From assembly GCA_036407095.1 (NCBI GenBank), contig DASWZV010000065.1:1-64000 (forward strand): DNA of 64,000 nucleotides, read 5' to 3'. Below are positions 44,692 to 53,747 of the stretch, one piece after another (the stretch's first letter is position 1; each line of letters opens with the position of its first letter). Source of the DNA: Gp6-AA40 sp036407095 (GTDB lineage: Bacteria > Acidobacteriota > Vicinamibacteria > Vicinamibacterales > UBA2999). The translations under genes were made by a program, and so were the position numbers. Below the pieces are notes generated by a model. It was not told the origin of the DNA. It searched no databases and saw only the letters and a list, made by a program, of their open reading frames with translations.

Positions 44692-45005
44692 TCAGATCGA
44701 GCGAGTCTCCCGCGATGGTTCCCGTGTGATCGGATAGGGCTTCAGGTTCTTCCGGGTCACTTCGGCGACCCACTCGCCGGTGAGATCCACGGGACGAGCC
44801 GGCAGCGCTTCGCCTGTGGTTGTCGCGAGCACCTCTGCGACGAATCGCTTCAGGCTCTTGTAGAGCGGCGCGTTGCGGTCGGGCGGCTTGCAGATGCTGA
44901 CGTGGTCCTCATCCAGCGGATCGCGACCTCGCCCGGCACGTGCGGCTCGGCGCTCGTCTGATCGACCACGAGGAGGCCCTTCGGGAGCGAGAGTCCGGTG
45001 CGATA
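44692..45005 (-). pseudogene. C-terminal remnant of a hydrolase-like gene, frameshifted
   Basis: One frame reads DPLDEDHVSICKPPDRNAPL followed by YKSLKRFVAEVLATT, a tail found after alpha/beta-hydrolase-type domains (DADH-x-S-I-x-K-P-x-x-R). The preceding part continues in a different frame as KGLLVVDQTSAEPHVPGE, so a frameshift separates them near 44930. Nothing more of the gene is present; the TerB gene starts just beyond. Assignment of the parent family is tentative. Confidence 0.5.
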
Positions 45006-45016
45006 GTGTTGGATGC

Positions 45017-45535
45017 ATGCCGATCAAGTCGATTCGTGCGTGGTTGGGTCTCGAGACACCGAACGAGCCTGAATTCGCGCCGCTTCGTGCGACGCTCGAG
45101 GCGCTGGACCATCTCGAGCCAGACCGTGCCCGTTTTCTGGCCGCGTTCGCCTATCTGCTCGGGCGTGTCGCGAACGCCGACCTGAACGTGTCGCCGGATG
45201 AGACGCGTGCCATGGAGGGGCTTGTCCGGGATCAGGGGCAGCTCTCACAGGAACAGGCGATGGTCGTCGTTCAACTGGCGAAGACAAGCAATCTGCTGTT
45301 TGGTGGATCGGCGAATTACCTCGTGGCCAGGCAGTTTTCAGCGTTGGCTACTTACGAGCAGAAGCTGGCCTTGATGCGATGCCTCTTCACTGTGTCGGCG
45401 ACGGATGACGCGATCTCGATGGCCGAGGAGGGCGAAATCCACCGGATTGCCACAGAGCTTCGCATCGAGCAGAAGGATCTGGTGGCACTGCGCCTGTTGC
45501 ACAAGCGGCACCTCCCGGGCATGTCTCGCGAGTAG
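45017..45535 (+). CDS. TerB-like tellurite-resistance/DUF533-type protein
   Basis: A 172-residue protein from the ATG at 45017. The helical TerB core is seen in FLAAFAYLLGRVANADLNVS and PDETRAMEGLVRDQ, then EQKLALMRCLFTVSATDDAI, SMAEEGEIHRIATELRI. The acidic pairs NADLNVSPDE and DDAISMAEE repeat the two metal-binding-like sites of the TerB fold. TerB is linked to tellurite and phage resistance and to membrane stress. It stands alone here, not in a ter operon. Confidence 0.85.
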   Translation: MPIKSIRAWLGLETPNEPEFAPLRATLEALDHLEPDRARFLAAFAYLLGRVANADLNVSPDETRAMEGLVRDQGQLSQEQAMVVVQLAKTSNLLFGGSANYLVARQFSALATYEQKLALMRCLFTVSATDDAISMAEEGEIHRIATELRIEQKDLVALRLLHKRHLPGMSRE

Positions 45536-45574
45536 CACCCCGACACTTAGGGCGCATTTCATATAAGGACCAGG

Positions 45575-45832
45575 TTAGGTCTTCGCCTGCTGCGAGCGGA
45601 GGCGATCGGCCATCGCCTCGATCCTCACGATCGTCTCGAAGTTGTCCGGCGTGACGTCATCGTCAGGCACACGGACTCCGGCGCGTTCCTCCAGGAACAA
45701 TACGATCTGCATCAATCCCATGGAGTCGATCAGGCCATCCTCGATGAGGGCGGTCGTGTCTCCGACCGTGATTCGTCGATCGTCACCAAGCAGGTTCTTT
45801 TCGATGAACGTGGCGAGTTCCTGTTTCAGCAT
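45575..45832 (-). CDS. Acyl/peptidyl carrier protein
   Basis: An 85-residue carrier protein: ITVGDTTALIEDGLIDSMGL with the phosphopantetheine Ser in DSMGL at about residue 37, followed by MQIVLFLEERAGVRVPDDDV and TPDNFETIVRIEAMADRL. It follows the adenylation-enzyme gene with a 2-base gap. The stand-alone carrier with a stand-alone adenylation enzyme and a flavin dehydrogenase suggests that an amino acid or acyl group is loaded and oxidised on it. It would need a phosphopantetheinyl transferase from elsewhere. Confidence 0.92.
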   Translation of the reverse strand: MLKQELATFIEKNLLGDDRRITVGDTTALIEDGLIDSMGLMQIVLFLEERAGVRVPDDDVTPDNFETIVRIEAMADRLRSQQAKT

Positions 45833-45834
45833 GG

Positions 45835-47421
45835 CTATGTCTCGACCTTCTCGCGGAGCGAGGCGAGGAGTGCCTGGCGGTCGGTCTTGCCGGTTGAAGT
45901 CTTGGGCAGCTCGTTCAGTACCTCGAACGATTCCGGAACCATGTAGACCGGCAGCCGTCCCAGACAGAACGATGGGAGATCGTCCGATTCGAGCGATTGT
46001 CCGTCATGGGGCGCCACAAACGCCCGGAGTCGCGCCCCGACTTCGTCGTCGGGAACGGGAATGACTGCCGCTTCCCTGACCTTGTCGTGCTGGTGCAGCA
46101 CCTGTTCGATCTCGCCGGGCTCGATTCGATACCCTCGCGACTTGACCATGAGGTCCCGACGCCCGACGAAGGAGTAGTTGCCATCGCGCTCCTGCCGGAC
46201 GATGTCTCCAGTCCTGTAGATGCGATCGGTGAAAGCGGTTTGGAACGGGTTGCTGCCGAGGACCTGCGAGGATTTCTCGGGGAGGCCCCAGTAGCCGGCC
46301 ATCACCGTGCCGCCGCGCACCAGCAGTTCGCCTTCCTCGCCCACGTCAGCGATCCGCCCGTCGGCGCTCACCGCAAACACTTCGGTGTTCGCGCAGGCGA
46401 TGCCGATTGGAATGGATGTCGCGCACGGATCGAGATCGCGGGGAACATGGAAATACGTACAGACGTTGGTTTCGGTCGGTCCGTAAAGGTTGAAGAACTC
46501 GGCTCCCGACAGGATGCCCATGACGTCTCGAAGGTACTTCTGAGGAAAGACCTCGCCGGCAAACAGCACGACGCGCAGGTCCGGGTACTCCAGGTTGCGC
46601 AGGCGCCCGTGTAGCAGCATGCGTACGAGCGCCGACGGAACCGAGTACCAGATGCTGATGCGCTGCGCCTTGATCCACTTCGTCAGCTCGGTCGGGAAGA
46701 TCGAGACCTGGTCCGGAACCATGACGACGCATGCCCCGGCGGTGAGGGCGGCATAGACGTCGAGCACGGACAGATCGAAATGAAGCGGCGCGTGGCTGGA
46801 CAGCCGATCTTGCGGGCGAACCGCAAACGTCTCCACTGCCCAATCGACGAAAGTCAACGCATTCCGATGCGTGATGATCACGCCTTTCGGTGTTCCCGTG
46901 GATCCGGATGTGTAGAGCAGATACGCAGGATCGGTCTCGACAGCAGCGGTCGGTGCGCATGGCGCGGCGGCACCAAGGTCCTGCCACGCGCATTGTTCGA
47001 CCCACCCACTGCTGGACGACCGGTCACGATCGACGACGATGGCCAGTTTCAAAGACGGGAGGGACGCAGAATGCTCATGCAGCGACTCGAGGTGATCGTC
47101 GCTCGCGACCACGGCGGAAACGGCGCAGTCGCTGAGAATATACGCCGCTCTGAGCGCAGGTCCGTGGGGATCGATTGGGACGTACACCGCCCCCGCTTTC
47201 GAGATCCCGAGCATCGCGACCAGACTCTTGTGCGTCTTCGGCATGTACAGTCCGACGCGATGCCCGCGGCCGATGCCTGCAGCGGAGAGCGTGGCAGCCA
47301 CAGCGTCACTGAGAGCGTCGAGCTCGCGGTATGTGAGGGTGTCATTCCGCCATTGGACGGCGGACCTGTCGGGACATGCCTTCGCGGAATGTCGGAAACC
47401 GTGCCAGAGGAGAAAACTCAT
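45835..47421 (-). CDS. Stand-alone adenylation enzyme (amino acid/acyl AMP ligase)
   Basis: A 528-residue ANL-superfamily enzyme with core motifs LLYTSGSTGTPKGVIITHRN (A3), FNLYGPTETNVCTYF (A5), YRTGDIVRQERDGNYSFVGR (A7), DLMVKSRGYRIEPGEIE (A8) and LPKTSTGKTDRQAL with the A10 catalytic Lys. The motif YGPTETNVCT and the partner carrier protein point to an amino-acid-type ligase like the prolyl-AMP ligases or DltA rather than a fatty-acid CoA ligase. It loads its substrate on the adjacent carrier protein. Substrate not provable from sequence alone. Confidence 0.9.
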   Translation of the reverse strand: MSFLLWHGFRHSAKACPDRSAVQWRNDTLTYRELDALSDAVAATLSAAGIGRGHRVGLYMPKTHKSLVAMLGISKAGAVYVPIDPHGPALRAAYILSDCAVSAVVASDDHLESLHEHSASLPSLKLAIVVDRDRSSSSGWVEQCAWQDLGAAAPCAPTAAVETDPAYLLYTSGSTGTPKGVIITHRNALTFVDWAVETFAVRPQDRLSSHAPLHFDLSVLDVYAALTAGACVVMVPDQVSIFPTELTKWIKAQRISIWYSVPSALVRMLLHGRLRNLEYPDLRVVLFAGEVFPQKYLRDVMGILSGAEFFNLYGPTETNVCTYFHVPRDLDPCATSIPIGIACANTEVFAVSADGRIADVGEEGELLVRGGTVMAGYWGLPEKSSQVLGSNPFQTAFTDRIYRTGDIVRQERDGNYSFVGRRDLMVKSRGYRIEPGEIEQVLHQHDKVREAAVIPVPDDEVGARLRAFVAPHDGQSLESDDLPSFCLGRLPVYMVPESFEVLNELPKTSTGKTDRQALLASLREKVET

Positions 47422-47447
47422 GGAACCGACTCGGCGAACCGTACCAA

Positions 47448-48605
47448 TTACGTGCCGGGCGACAGGCCAAGATGCCGAGCGACGATGAGGCGCTGGATTT
47501 CAGAAGTGCCGGAATAGAGCCGGGAGGCGACGTTGTCGCGCAGGTGACGTTCGACGTTGTATTCGCGCATGTAGCCATAGCCTCCGTGAATCTGGATCGC
47601 ATCGAGCGCTGATGCGACGGCCGCTTCGCTGATCGTGAGCTTCGCGATGGCGCCCTCGAGCGCGTTCGGCTCCCCGCACCCGTGCGCCCACGCGGCGCGA
47701 TACAGCATCATGCGGCAGGTTTCGAGCCTCACCTTCATATCGGCGAGCTTGCCCGCGATCAGCTGGTAGCTGCCGATGGGCTTGCCGAACTGCTTTCGAG
47801 TCTTCGCGTACTCGACACATGTTTCGAGCTCATGCTCCATCGCGCCGACGGTGCTGCCGAGGATGCAGCTTCGTTCCCACGCCATCGAGTGGTTGAAGAT
47901 CGCGGCGCCCTGTCCCGCCTTCCCGAGCCGATTCTCGACCGGGATCTCGCAGTCTTCGAGGAACACTTCCGCGGTCGGCGACGTGGTGAGCCCGAGCTTG
48001 TCCAGCTTCTGTCCGACAGTGAGGCCCTTCGTTCCTTTCTCGACAAGGAAACCGGTGATCCCCCACATGCCCTTGCGCGGGTCAACCGTGGCAAAGACGA
48101 GGAAGAGATCGCCGACGGGCGCGTTGGTGACGAAGGTCTTCGAGCCATTGAGCACGTAGCGGTCGCCTCGGGGATCGGCGGTGGTGCGCAGGGAAAACGC
48201 GTCGGTGCCGGTCTGCGGTTCGGTCATCGCGTGCGCGCCGATGAGTGTCCCGTCGCACAGTCGCGGCAGGTATCGCGTCTTCTGCCCGGGCGTGCCAAAG
48301 CGCAACAGCGGCGTTTCTATCGCCCACATGTGGGCATGCAGACAGAAGAGCAATCCCTGATCGAGGCAGGCGTATCCGAGCGCCTCCATCACGAGCATGG
48401 TCGTCATCACGTCATAACCAGCGCCGCCGAACTCCTCCGGCATGGGCATGCCCTGGACGCCGAATCTCGCGCACTGCCGCCACAGCTCGCGTGAAAACTC
48501 GCCGGCCCGCTCGCGGGCGTGAAAATCGGCATTCAGCGTCTGGCGCGCGAACGCAATCGCGCCGGCGCGAAGTTCCCGTTGCTGTTCATTCCAGCTGAAA
48601 TCCAT
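47448..48605 (-). CDS. Acyl-CoA dehydrogenase-like flavoprotein, possibly acting on a carrier-bound substrate
   Basis: A 385-residue acyl-CoA dehydrogenase-fold protein with HAMTEPQTGTDAFSLRTTAD and GSKTFVTNAPVGDLFLVFAT for FAD binding and QIHGGYGYMREYNVERHLRD near the end. The common catalytic Glu in IYEGT is Ser here (RLYSGTSEIQRL), while Glu244 stands in NHSMAWERSCILG. That is the place of the catalytic base in isovaleryl-CoA dehydrogenase and in prolyl-carrier-protein dehydrogenases such as PltE and PigA. Together with adjacent ligase and carrier genes, oxidation of a carrier-bound amino acid is plausible. Confidence 0.9.
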   Translation of the reverse strand: MDFSWNEQQRELRAGAIAFARQTLNADFHARERAGEFSRELWRQCARFGVQGMPMPEEFGGAGYDVMTTMLVMEALGYACLDQGLLFCLHAHMWAIETPLLRFGTPGQKTRYLPRLCDGTLIGAHAMTEPQTGTDAFSLRTTADPRGDRYVLNGSKTFVTNAPVGDLFLVFATVDPRKGMWGITGFLVEKGTKGLTVGQKLDKLGLTTSPTAEVFLEDCEIPVENRLGKAGQGAAIFNHSMAWERSCILGSTVGAMEHELETCVEYAKTRKQFGKPIGSYQLIAGKLADMKVRLETCRMMLYRAAWAHGCGEPNALEGAIAKLTISEAAVASALDAIQIHGGYGYMREYNVERHLRDNVASRLYSGTSEIQRLIVARHLGLSPGT

Positions 48606-48623
48606 CGCGATCCGCGTCAGGAC

Positions 48624-49400
48624 CTAGCGGGTCGATTCCGGCACCGAGCCGGGGCTGCTGACCGCTGACTTTGAACGGACGCGCCAGACCACGCGCGCAG
48701 GGTTCCCGAAGACCACACAGTCCGCGGGTACGTTCGACGCGACGACTGCGCCGGCGCCCACGACTGCGTTGGCGCCGATGCGCACGCCTTTGAGCACAAT
48801 CGAACCAGCACCGATCCAGCTATTGATGCCGATATAGACAGGCTTCGAGCGGCCGGCAGTGTTGTACCTCGGACGAGCGGAGACCTCGATCGAATGGAAA
48901 TCGGAGTCCATGATCAACGCCTCGGCCAGTCCCGCATCGTCGCCGACTTCGATCCGCGTCACGCAGCCGAGTCTCGTTCGAGTGAGCATCACTCGATTGC
49001 CGAACCTGATGACGGCATCAGGTGAATGCGTGTACGGCGTGGTCGGGCGGAGCCGCGTCGACATGACCGTGCAGAAGTCGCCGAATTCCACCCGGCCGGG
49101 ACCGCGAATGTCCAATGGTCCCGTCACCCGGAAGAACCGTCCGATTACCACGCGCCGGCCAAGGAGTTTGAATTTCCACCGGTAGTACTGTCCCCGCAGC
49201 AAGCCGCGGACGACATCGAAGGCCAGACGCGGGTTGGCCAAGGTCCGGCGGAGAGCGTATTCGAGACTGAGGCCGCCTGATGAGGCCTCGCTCGACGAAC
49301 GGGACAAGGGTTCATCGCGTTCGGCGCGCGGACGAGAGAACGGACTTGCGTGATGTTCTGAAGACCAGTCGTGTGACACGCTGTTCGCCACCTCCGACAC
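48624..49400 (-). CDS. Hexapeptide-repeat acyltransferase (left-handed beta-helix)
   Basis: A 258-residue acyltransferase. Residues 1-50 are polar; FRVTGPLDIRGPGRVEFGDF begins the helix and SWIGAGSIVLKGVRIGANAV, VGAGAVVASNVPADCVVFGN, PARVVWRV finish it in the manner of maltose/galactoside O-acetyltransferases and WcaF-like enzymes. It is the first gene of the four-gene operon, 18 bp before the flavoprotein gene. It may move the carrier-bound acyl group, or an acetyl group, onto a sugar or other acceptor. Confidence 0.88.
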   Translation of the reverse strand: MSEVANSVSHDWSSEHHASPFSRPRAERDEPLSRSSSEASSGGLSLEYALRRTLANPRLAFDVVRGLLRGQYYRWKFKLLGRRVVIGRFFRVTGPLDIRGPGRVEFGDFCTVMSTRLRPTTPYTHSPDAVIRFGNRVMLTRTRLGCVTRIEVGDDAGLAEALIMDSDFHSIEVSARPRYNTAGRSKPVYIGINSWIGAGSIVLKGVRIGANAVVGAGAVVASNVPADCVVFGNPARVVWRVRSKSAVSSPGSVPESTR

Positions 49401-50040
49401 AGCCGTGCATCAACCCCGCCCCGGCGCGGATCATCGCGCCCTGGCACAGGCCAGTCGACTGCGATTGCTTGCACGATCCGCTCCGTCGACGTACGGAGAT
49501 CACAGGATGAGCTGGGACACGTGCATGACGGACCAACGCGCGTCAGCACTTGCCGCGAACGATCCGGCGCGTTCATCGGCGCGTCGCTCGTGCTCATATT
49601 CGTGAGTGCTCGCGATATGCGACGCCAGGATCCCGGAGATTCCGTACAAGAAAAGAGCGATTGGGACACCTTAAGGTAGCCTCTACGTTTGGTCGAATGC
49701 GTACTCGGTCTCGCAATCGAGATCGTCCTCGGCCCACGGAGGGGGTCGCGTCACGAACCGTCCATCGGGAAGGCAGGTCGATGTAAAGCCTGTGATACAT
49801 GAGAGACGACCGTCCTGCACGTAGGTACGTGCAGCGGTCAACGGAAGCACGGCCAACCCGTCACGTGATCGACGCCGTGGGGCAACCGTGTGCACGACTC
49901 CGGAACATTCGCAGCCGCTGCGTTCGTCCGACCGCGTCGGGTGCGCCGCATTGGTTGATGCGTTCTGGACACGCCTTCACGCTGGTGCCTGAGCTTTGCT
50001 GTCGGAGACCTTACACTAGAGGAGGCATGACGACACCTCG
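49401..50040. other. 640-bp intergenic region with a hairpin at 49815-49834
   Basis: No gene with a convincing start and composition is seen between the divergent acyltransferase and trehalose-synthase genes. The arms CTGCACGTA and TACGTGCAG around GG form a perfect hairpin or operator at 49815-49834. A minus-strand 70-codon frame at 49683-49895 has three Cys and ends DDLDCETEYAFDQT, but it has no ribosome site and is only a weak candidate. The region is expected to hold promoters for both operons. Confidence 0.5.
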
Positions 50041-51687
50041 ATGCCAACACTGAGACGCCCGGACCCGCTGTGGTACATGGACGCCGTGTTCTACCAGCTC
50101 CACGTCAAGTCGTTCGCAGACAGCAACGGTGACGGCGTCGGCGATTTCCCCGGACTCACGTCGAAGCTCGATCACCTCGCGTCACTCGGCGTGGACTGCC
50201 TGTGGCTCCAGCCCATGTACCCGTCGCCGTTCAAGGACGACGGGTACGACATCTCGGACTACACCAACGTGCATCCGAGCTACGGCACGCTGAAGGACTT
50301 CGAGCTCTTTCTCCATGAAGCGCACAACCGCGGTCTGCGCGTCATCATCGAGCTGGTGTTGAATCACACGTCGGATCAGCACGTGTGGTTCCAGGAAGCG
50401 CGCAGTGCCACAGACAATCCGCGCCGTGATTGGTACGTGTGGAGTGACACCGACGAGAAGTATCGCGGCGTGCGAATCATCTTCATCGACACCGAGCTGT
50501 CGAACTGGGCATGGGACCCGGTCTCGAAGGCATATTACTGGCACCGGTTCTTCAGTCATCAACCCGATCTCAACTACGACAATCCCGCGGTCCGCGAAGA
50601 GATCTGGAACGTGATGAAGTTCTGGCTCGACCTCGGGGTCGACGGGTTTCGCGTCGATGCCGTGCCCTATCTCGTCGAGCGCGAAGGCACGTCATGCGAG
50701 AACCTGCCGGAAACGCACGCCATTCTGAAGGATCTGCGCACCCGTCTCGACGCGCATTTCAACGACAAGGTACTGCTGGCCGAAGCGAACATGTGGCCGG
50801 AGGACGTCGGCCCCTATTTTGGGAACGGCGACGAATTCCACATGTCGTTCCACTTTCCGATCATGCCGCGGATGTTCATGGCCGTCCGGCTCGAGGATCG
50901 CAAGCCGCTCATCGACATCATCGAACGCACGCCGCCGATTCCCGAGGGATGTCAGTGGGGTCTGTTCCTGCGCAACCACGACGAACTGACGCTCGAGATG
51001 GTGACCGAGTTCGAGCGGCAGTACATGCTGGACGAGTATGCGAAGGACCCGCGGGCGCGTATCAACCTTGGCATCAGGCGACGGCTGGCGCCGCTCATGG
51101 ACGGCGATCGCCGTCGGGTCGAGCTCATGAGCGCCCTGTTGATGTCGCTGCCCGGCAGTCCCATCCTCTATTACGGCGACGAGATCGGCATGGGCGATAA
51201 CGTCTTCCTCGGCGATCGCAACAGCGTGCGCACACCGATGCAGTGGAACGGCGGCGTCAATGGCGGCTTCTCGACGGCCGACCCCGAGCGTCTCTGGCTG
51301 CCGCTCATCTCGAATGCCGTGTACGGATACCAGTCGATCAACGTGGCGTCTCAGGAACGGAATCCGACGTCGCTCCTGAACTGGACGCGGCGTCTCATCG
51401 AAGTGCGTCGCTCGACGCGCGCGTTCGGTCGCGGATCGATCGAGTTCGTCAGGCCAGCCAACCATCGGGTGCTGGCGTTCACGCGAACCCTGAATCGCGA
51501 AACGATATTGGTGGTCAGCAATCTGGCGGGCACGGCACAAGCGGTCGAGCTCGAGCTCGCGGGGCTCGCCGGCGCCATCCCGATCGAGATGTTCGGTCAC
51601 AGCGTCTTTCCGCGCATCGGACGCGAGCCGTACATCATGATGATGGGGCCATACGACTTCTACTGGTTCCGGCTGCGCTGGCTGTAG
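50041..51687 (+). CDS. treS: Trehalose synthase (maltose alpha-D-glucosyltransferase), GH13
   Basis: A 548-residue GH13 enzyme that interconverts maltose and trehalose. The start DPLWYMDAVFYQLHVKSFAD and GYDISDYTNVHPSYGTLKDF are hallmarks of TreS. Catalytic residues are in GFRVDAVPYLVE (nucleophile Asp), LLAEANMWPEDV (acid/base Glu) and LRNHDELTLEM (third Asp). The C-terminal YDFYWFRL is the usual TreS ending. The fused maltokinase found in some TreS is absent. It heads an operon with a glycosyltransferase, an MscS-like protein and MalQ, pointing to trehalose and glucan metabolism under osmotic stress. Confidence 0.95.
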   Translation: MPTLRRPDPLWYMDAVFYQLHVKSFADSNGDGVGDFPGLTSKLDHLASLGVDCLWLQPMYPSPFKDDGYDISDYTNVHPSYGTLKDFELFLHEAHNRGLRVIIELVLNHTSDQHVWFQEARSATDNPRRDWYVWSDTDEKYRGVRIIFIDTELSNWAWDPVSKAYYWHRFFSHQPDLNYDNPAVREEIWNVMKFWLDLGVDGFRVDAVPYLVEREGTSCENLPETHAILKDLRTRLDAHFNDKVLLAEANMWPEDVGPYFGNGDEFHMSFHFPIMPRMFMAVRLEDRKPLIDIIERTPPIPEGCQWGLFLRNHDELTLEMVTEFERQYMLDEYAKDPRARINLGIRRRLAPLMDGDRRRVELMSALLMSLPGSPILYYGDEIGMGDNVFLGDRNSVRTPMQWNGGVNGGFSTADPERLWLPLISNAVYGYQSINVASQERNPTSLLNWTRRLIEVRRSTRAFGRGSIEFVRPANHRVLAFTRTLNRETILVVSNLAGTAQAVELELAGLAGAIPIEMFGHSVFPRIGREPYIMMMGPYDFYWFRLRWL

Positions 51688-51740
51688 GCGCGGCCTTCGC
51701 GCGGCAGGCACCCGAACGGTGCCGGGCGGCGCCGAGCATC

Positions 51741-53012
51741 GTGGAGCACGAGAGCACACTTTCTGACGCGTTACTTCGTCAGCTGATTGCCGTGGGCCAG
51801 GTGGACATCCTGGTCGGGCTGCCGACGTTGAACAACGCCGCGACCATCGTCGACGTCCTCCGGGCCGTCCACCAGTCGTTCACGCGCGACTTCCCACGAC
51901 TGCGCACGGTCATGATCAACTCCGATGGCGGCTCGACCGACGGCACGCCGGATCTCGTTCGCTCCGCGTCATTTCTCGAGTCGGAGATGGTGCAGACGTC
52001 GCATCCGCTGCGGACGCTGCATCGGGTCATGGCGCCGTATCACGGCCTGCCGGGCAAACACACCGCGTTGCGCGCCATCTTCGCGGCCAGCGAGTTGACG
52101 CAGGCGAAGGTCGTGGCGGTGATCGATCCGAGCGGCCCCGCAACCACCGCAGAGCGCGTGACCGAGCTGATCGCGATCATCGCGGAATCGAAAGTCGAGT
52201 TCCTGACGCCGCGTTACCGGCGGCATCCGCGCGACGGCGTGCTCATCACCCAGCTGGTCCGCCCGCTCGTGCGCACGCTGTACGCGATTGGCCTCGACGA
52301 GCCGCTCGGCGTCGAGTTCGGCTGCTCCGGACGCTTCGCGTCGCACTGCCTCGAGCAGGAGATCTGGAACTACGAGTCGGCGCGGTTCGCGATCGATCTG
52401 TGGCTGCGCACCGAGGCCGCCACGCAGCGGTTCAGCGTCGGCCAGATCTGGCGTCCTGCATCGTCGCCAGCACCAGGGAGCGTCACGCTCCGCGAAGTCA
52501 TTCACCAGGTCGTGTTGTCGCTCGTCGAGAGCATGCGGGCGCACGAATCGTTCTGGCTGACCGCCAACAACTTCACCGAGCTTCCGACGTGGGGCAACGA
52601 TCCGGCGACCGCATCGGACCCGGCGCCATGGGATTTCCAGAGCCTTGCGGAGCAGGCCCGGCACGACATCACCGAGATCACGCCGCTGCTCAAGGAGGTT
52701 CTGGAGCCGGGCGTGGGTGCGGGTGTCGTCGCCATCGCCAACGGTTCGAAGCCCCGGTTCGATGACGAATTATGGGTGAGGACGGTCTACGGATTTGCCG
52801 CCGCGATCCGGCACGGCCGGGTGAGCCTCGATCACCTGGCCGACATGTTCGCCCCCGTCTACATGTGGCGCGCGGCCGCATTCATGGCACAGACCGTCAG
52901 AGAAAGGCCCGCGACGGTTCAAAAGCGGCTCGACTCCCTCTGCGATACCTTCCTGCGGTTGAAGCCGGCACTCGTTGCCAGTTGGTCGGATGAAACTGTG
53001 AGGTCCCGATGA
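51741..53012 (+). CDS. GT-A glycosyltransferase, glucosyl-phosphoglycerate-synthase-like
   Basis: A 423-residue enzyme from the GTG at 51741. QVDILVGLPTLNNAATIVDV and MINSDGGSTDGTPDLVR are the nucleotide-sugar-binding part; VVAVIDPSGPATTAERVTEL stands for the metal site, in which the usual DxD is DPS. GVEFGCSGRFASHCLEQEIW and ALDLWLRTEA-like AIDLWLRTEAATQRFSVGQI follow. The layout resembles GT81 enzymes making glucosylglycerate or mannosylglycerate. It ends with an ATGA overlap to the next gene. Product inferred as an osmolyte or glycan; not proven. Confidence 0.78.
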   Translation: MEHESTLSDALLRQLIAVGQVDILVGLPTLNNAATIVDVLRAVHQSFTRDFPRLRTVMINSDGGSTDGTPDLVRSASFLESEMVQTSHPLRTLHRVMAPYHGLPGKHTALRAIFAASELTQAKVVAVIDPSGPATTAERVTELIAIIAESKVEFLTPRYRRHPRDGVLITQLVRPLVRTLYAIGLDEPLGVEFGCSGRFASHCLEQEIWNYESARFAIDLWLRTEAATQRFSVGQIWRPASSPAPGSVTLREVIHQVVLSLVESMRAHESFWLTANNFTELPTWGNDPATASDPAPWDFQSLAEQARHDITEITPLLKEVLEPGVGAGVVAIANGSKPRFDDELWVRTVYGFAAAIRHGRVSLDHLADMFAPVYMWRAAAFMAQTVRERPATVQKRLDSLCDTFLRLKPALVASWSDETVRSR

Positions 53013-53710
53013 TTCAAGAAATCGCGGATGCGCTCGCTCAGTCCTGGCATAACTTCGCCACCGCGTTCGTCCTGTTCGTCCCTCGTCTCGTCGCCGCGAC
53101 GATCATCTTCGCCGTCGGATTCGTCGTCGCACTCGTGGCGAGACGTGTGATCCAGCGCGGTCTCACCTGGCTGCAGTTCGATCGGCTGTCGATGCGCAGC
53201 GGTGCGAGCGAGATGCTGCGTACCGCTGACATGCCGGCCGCCGAGGTCCTCATCGCCAAGGTCATCTTCTGGATCGTGTGGCTTGGCTTCATGGTGTCGG
53301 CAGTCGACACGCTCCAGTTCGGGCCGTTTCGCGGACTCGTCGAGGAGTTCTTCCGGCTGGTGCCGCGCTTCCTGGTGGCGCTGCTCGTGCTGGTGCTCGG
53401 ATTTCTCGTCGCCAACTTCCTGTGGCGGGCGACGCTGCTCGCGTCGGTGAACGCGGGACTGCCGGGGGCGCGGCTGTTGAGCGGCTCCTTGCGCGTCCTG
53501 GTCATCGCGCTCGGTGTCGTCATGGCGCTCGAGCAGATCGGACTCGCCACCTCGGTCGTACTGACTGCGTTCGCGATCACGTTCGGCGCCCTGATGCTGG
53601 GCCTGGCGATCGCCTTCGGACTCGGCGGGCAGGAGGCGGCCAAAGAACTGCTCGAAGAACAGCTCCGTTCCAAGCGGGAACGTAGCAGCGACGCCGCACC
53701 GCACCTGTAA
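53009..53710 (+). CDS. MscS-like/CmpX-like transmembrane protein without the cytoplasmic domain
   Basis: A 233-residue membrane protein with TM_helix repeats: FVPRLVAATIIFAVGFVVAL, VIFWIVWLGFMVSAVDTLQF, RFLVALLVLVLGFLVANFLW and FAITFGALMLGLAIAFGLGG. It ends right after the TM3-like GLGGQEAAKELLEEQ, so the beta-domain and vestibule of true MscS channels are missing. CmpX-like proteins of this build are related to envelope stress. Its start overlaps the glycosyltransferase stop (ATGA), which ties it to the trehalose operon and suggests a role in osmotic response. Confidence 0.85.
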   Translation: MIQEIADALAQSWHNFATAFVLFVPRLVAATIIFAVGFVVALVARRVIQRGLTWLQFDRLSMRSGASEMLRTADMPAAEVLIAKVIFWIVWLGFMVSAVDTLQFGPFRGLVEEFFRLVPRFLVALLVLVLGFLVANFLWRATLLASVNAGLPGARLLSGSLRVLVIALGVVMALEQIGLATSVVLTAFAITFGALMLGLAIAFGLGGQEAAKELLEEQLRSKRERSSDAAPHL

Positions 53711-53718
53711 TCCGCCTC

Positions 53719-53735
53719 CGCCGAAGGCTTCGGCG
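53719..53735 (+). terminator. Short GC hairpin between the MscS-like gene and malQ
   Basis: Arms CGCCGAA and TTCGGCG with loop GGC, 9 bases after the TAA of the upstream gene and 13 bases before the malQ ATG. No U-tract follows, so it may only weaken read-through into malQ. Confidence 0.5.
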
Positions 53736-53747
53736 AGACAGGGTCTT

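Noticed and set aside
49683..49895. Cys-containing 70-codon minus-strand frame
   Set aside because: No ribosome site, no known similarity and no partner genes; kept only as a weak remark in the intergenic entry.
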